NCBI GenBank assembly: GCA_035525455.1
Contig: DATLEF010000127.1
Location: forward strand, 1 to 14,519
DNA from: JAQGMV01 sp035525455
GTDB lineage: Bacteria; Pseudomonadota; Gammaproteobacteria; Burkholderiales; SG8-41
DNA length: 14,519 bases
Reading direction: 5' to 3'
A program made the position numbers and the translations under genes. Positions 13,581 to 14,519 of the stretch are shown here, one piece after another. The stretch's first letter is position 1. Every line of letters begins with the position of its first letter. The notes beneath the pieces were generated by a model. That model was not told the origin of the DNA, did not search any database, and saw only the letters and a list, made by a program, of their open reading frames with translations.

Positions 13581-14519
13581 ATGAATAAACCATGTCCCTG
13601 GTCGTCCCTTTTCACCGAGCCGCTTTCCGATGCGGACCGCGACATCGCGCGCCTGATCGAGCGCCAGCGCCGTCAGAACACCGAGTCGATCAACCTCGTC
13701 GCTTCGGAAAGCTACTGCCCGCGCGCGACGCTCGAAGCGGAAGCTTCCATACTCATCAACAAAAACGCATCCGGCTATCCCCCGCGTGTTTCATTCGCGG
13801 GCGGCGAAGTGATGGACGCGATCGAGCTTCTCGCGATCGAGCGCGCCAAACGCCTCTTCGGCGCGGAGCACGCGAACATCCAGTCGCTCTCATCGACCAT
13901 CTCGAATGTCGCGGTGCTGCGCGCGCTGCTCGAGCCCGGCGATCGCGTGCTCGCGTTCGACCGCGCGGCCGGCGGTCACAGCAGCCATGGCAGCTCGAAG
14001 CACGTGTCGGGGCAGGATTACGTCTTCGAGTCATTCGGGCTCGATCCGGACACCGAGCTCATCGACTATGCCACGGCGCAGGCGCACGCGCGCGCGCTCC
14101 GCCCGCGCATGATCGTCGCCGGCTCGAGTGCGTATCCGAGGCAGATCGATTTTAAGAAGCTCCACGAGATCGCGCAGGACGTAGGCGCCATGCTGTTCGC
14201 GGACATCGCGCACGTCTCGGGGCTCATCATCGCCGGGCTGCATCCGAATCCCACTCCGTACAGCGATGTCGTCACGACCTCGACCCACAAGACTTTCTGC
14301 GGCCCGCGCACGGGCGGCCTCATCCTCTGCAAAGCCCGCCATGCGGCGGCGATCGACGCCGCGCTCGCACCGGGACTGCAGGCCGCACCCGGCGGTCACA
14401 TCATCGCAGCGCGCGCGGTGCTGTTCGATCGCGTGCAGCGGCCGGAGTTTCGCGAGCTCATGCGCGCGGTGCTCGATGGCGCCGCCGCCCTTGCGCGCGG
14501 GATCGAATCAGAAGGCGTT
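13581..14519 (+). CDS. Divergent serine-hydroxymethyltransferase-like PLP enzyme, 3' end cut by window edge
   Basis: An open frame of 313 codons runs off the right edge. It aligns by eye along E. coli GlyA: NLVASES (38-44), GYPPRVSFAGGEVMD (65-79), LAIERAKRLFGAEHANIQ (84-101), ALLEPGD (115-121), AAGGHSSHGS (129-138), LFADIAHVSGLIIAGLHPNP (205-224) and TTSTHKTFCGPRTGGLIL (232-249). Lys237 is the PLP Schiff-base lysine; His133 (ring stacking), Asp208, His211, His236 and Arg243 are retained. But NKYAEG is NKNASG, so the equivalents of Tyr55 and catalytic Glu57 are Asn62 and Ser64; the Tyr65 equivalent is Phe72, SGSQAN is SSTISN, and FPGGQGGP is APGLQAAP. It is therefore probably an aldolase, transaldolase or other fold-type I enzyme rather than housekeeping SHMT. 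ATG 13581 follows hyuB by 10 bp with only a weak GAGA ribosome site. Confidence 0.88.
   Translation, partial: MNKPCPWSSLFTEPLSDADRDIARLIERQRRQNTESINLVASESYCPRATLEAEASILINKNASGYPPRVSFAGGEVMDAIELLAIERAKRLFGAEHANIQSLSSTISNVAVLRALLEPGDRVLAFDRAAGGHSSHGSSKHVSGQDYVFESFGLDPDTELIDYATAQAHARALRPRMIVAGSSAYPRQIDFKKLHEIAQDVGAMLFADIAHVSGLIIAGLHPNPTPYSDVVTTSTHKTFCGPRTGGLILCKARHAAAIDAALAPGLQAAPGGHIIAARAVLFDRVQRPEFRELMRAVLDGAAALARGIESEGV

Overview
The window looks like chromosomal DNA of a high-GC proteobacterium, most likely a betaproteobacterium of the Burkholderiales type. The basis is the GC-rich codon use together with four different Bug/TctC-type periplasmic solute receptors in 14.5 kb without any TctA/TctB membrane genes; such orphan receptor expansions are a hallmark of Bordetella, Cupriavidus and comamonad-like genomes. 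No rRNA, tRNA, insertion sequence, phage gene or CRISPR array was seen. The region is an accessory catabolic neighbourhood for carboxylic acids, CoA thioesters and cyclic amides.

Layout, left to right. (1) 1-212, minus: 5' part of a Bug receptor gene cut by the window edge. (2) 299-4068, plus: an RpiR-type regulator, an AtuA-family protein (2-nt gap), a 98-bp inverted pair of palindromic repeat units, a DUF4387 protein, and a Bug receptor that may have its own promoter. The divergent gap 213-298 carries clustered TGAAAT/ATTTCA half-sites, likely the RpiR operator. (3) 4100-5125, minus: a second full Bug receptor, whose start codon overlaps that of the next, divergent gene. (4) 5124-7697, plus: two tandem CaiB/BaiF family III CoA-transferases, the second with a TTG start. 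(5) 9783-7707, minus: a Bug receptor followed by a double-hotdog MaoC-like protein, convergent with the CoA-transferases (9 bp gap). (6) 9858-14519, plus: hyuA and hyuB (ATG/TGA overlap) and, 10 bp later, a serine-hydroxymethyltransferase-like PLP enzyme that runs off the right edge.

Possible logic (inference): the Bug receptors capture carboxylates in the periplasm, the family III CoA-transferases move CoA between acids, and the MaoC-like protein would handle an enoyl- or hydroxyacyl-CoA. HyuAB would open a cyclic imide, hydantoin or oxoproline-like ring with ATP, and the PLP enzyme would act on a resulting amino acid. The AtuA/DUF4387 pair is of unknown chemistry. The substrate cannot be named from sequence alone.

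The most unusual gene is the SHMT-like protein. It keeps the PLP lysine and cofactor-binding residues but has replaced the residues equivalent to E. coli GlyA Tyr55, Glu57 and Tyr65, so it is probably not an ordinary folate-dependent SHMT. Other points of interest are the MaoC-like protein with Asn in place of the catalytic Asp, the overlapping divergent start codons at 5123-5126, and the repeat pair inside the atuA-DUF4387 unit.
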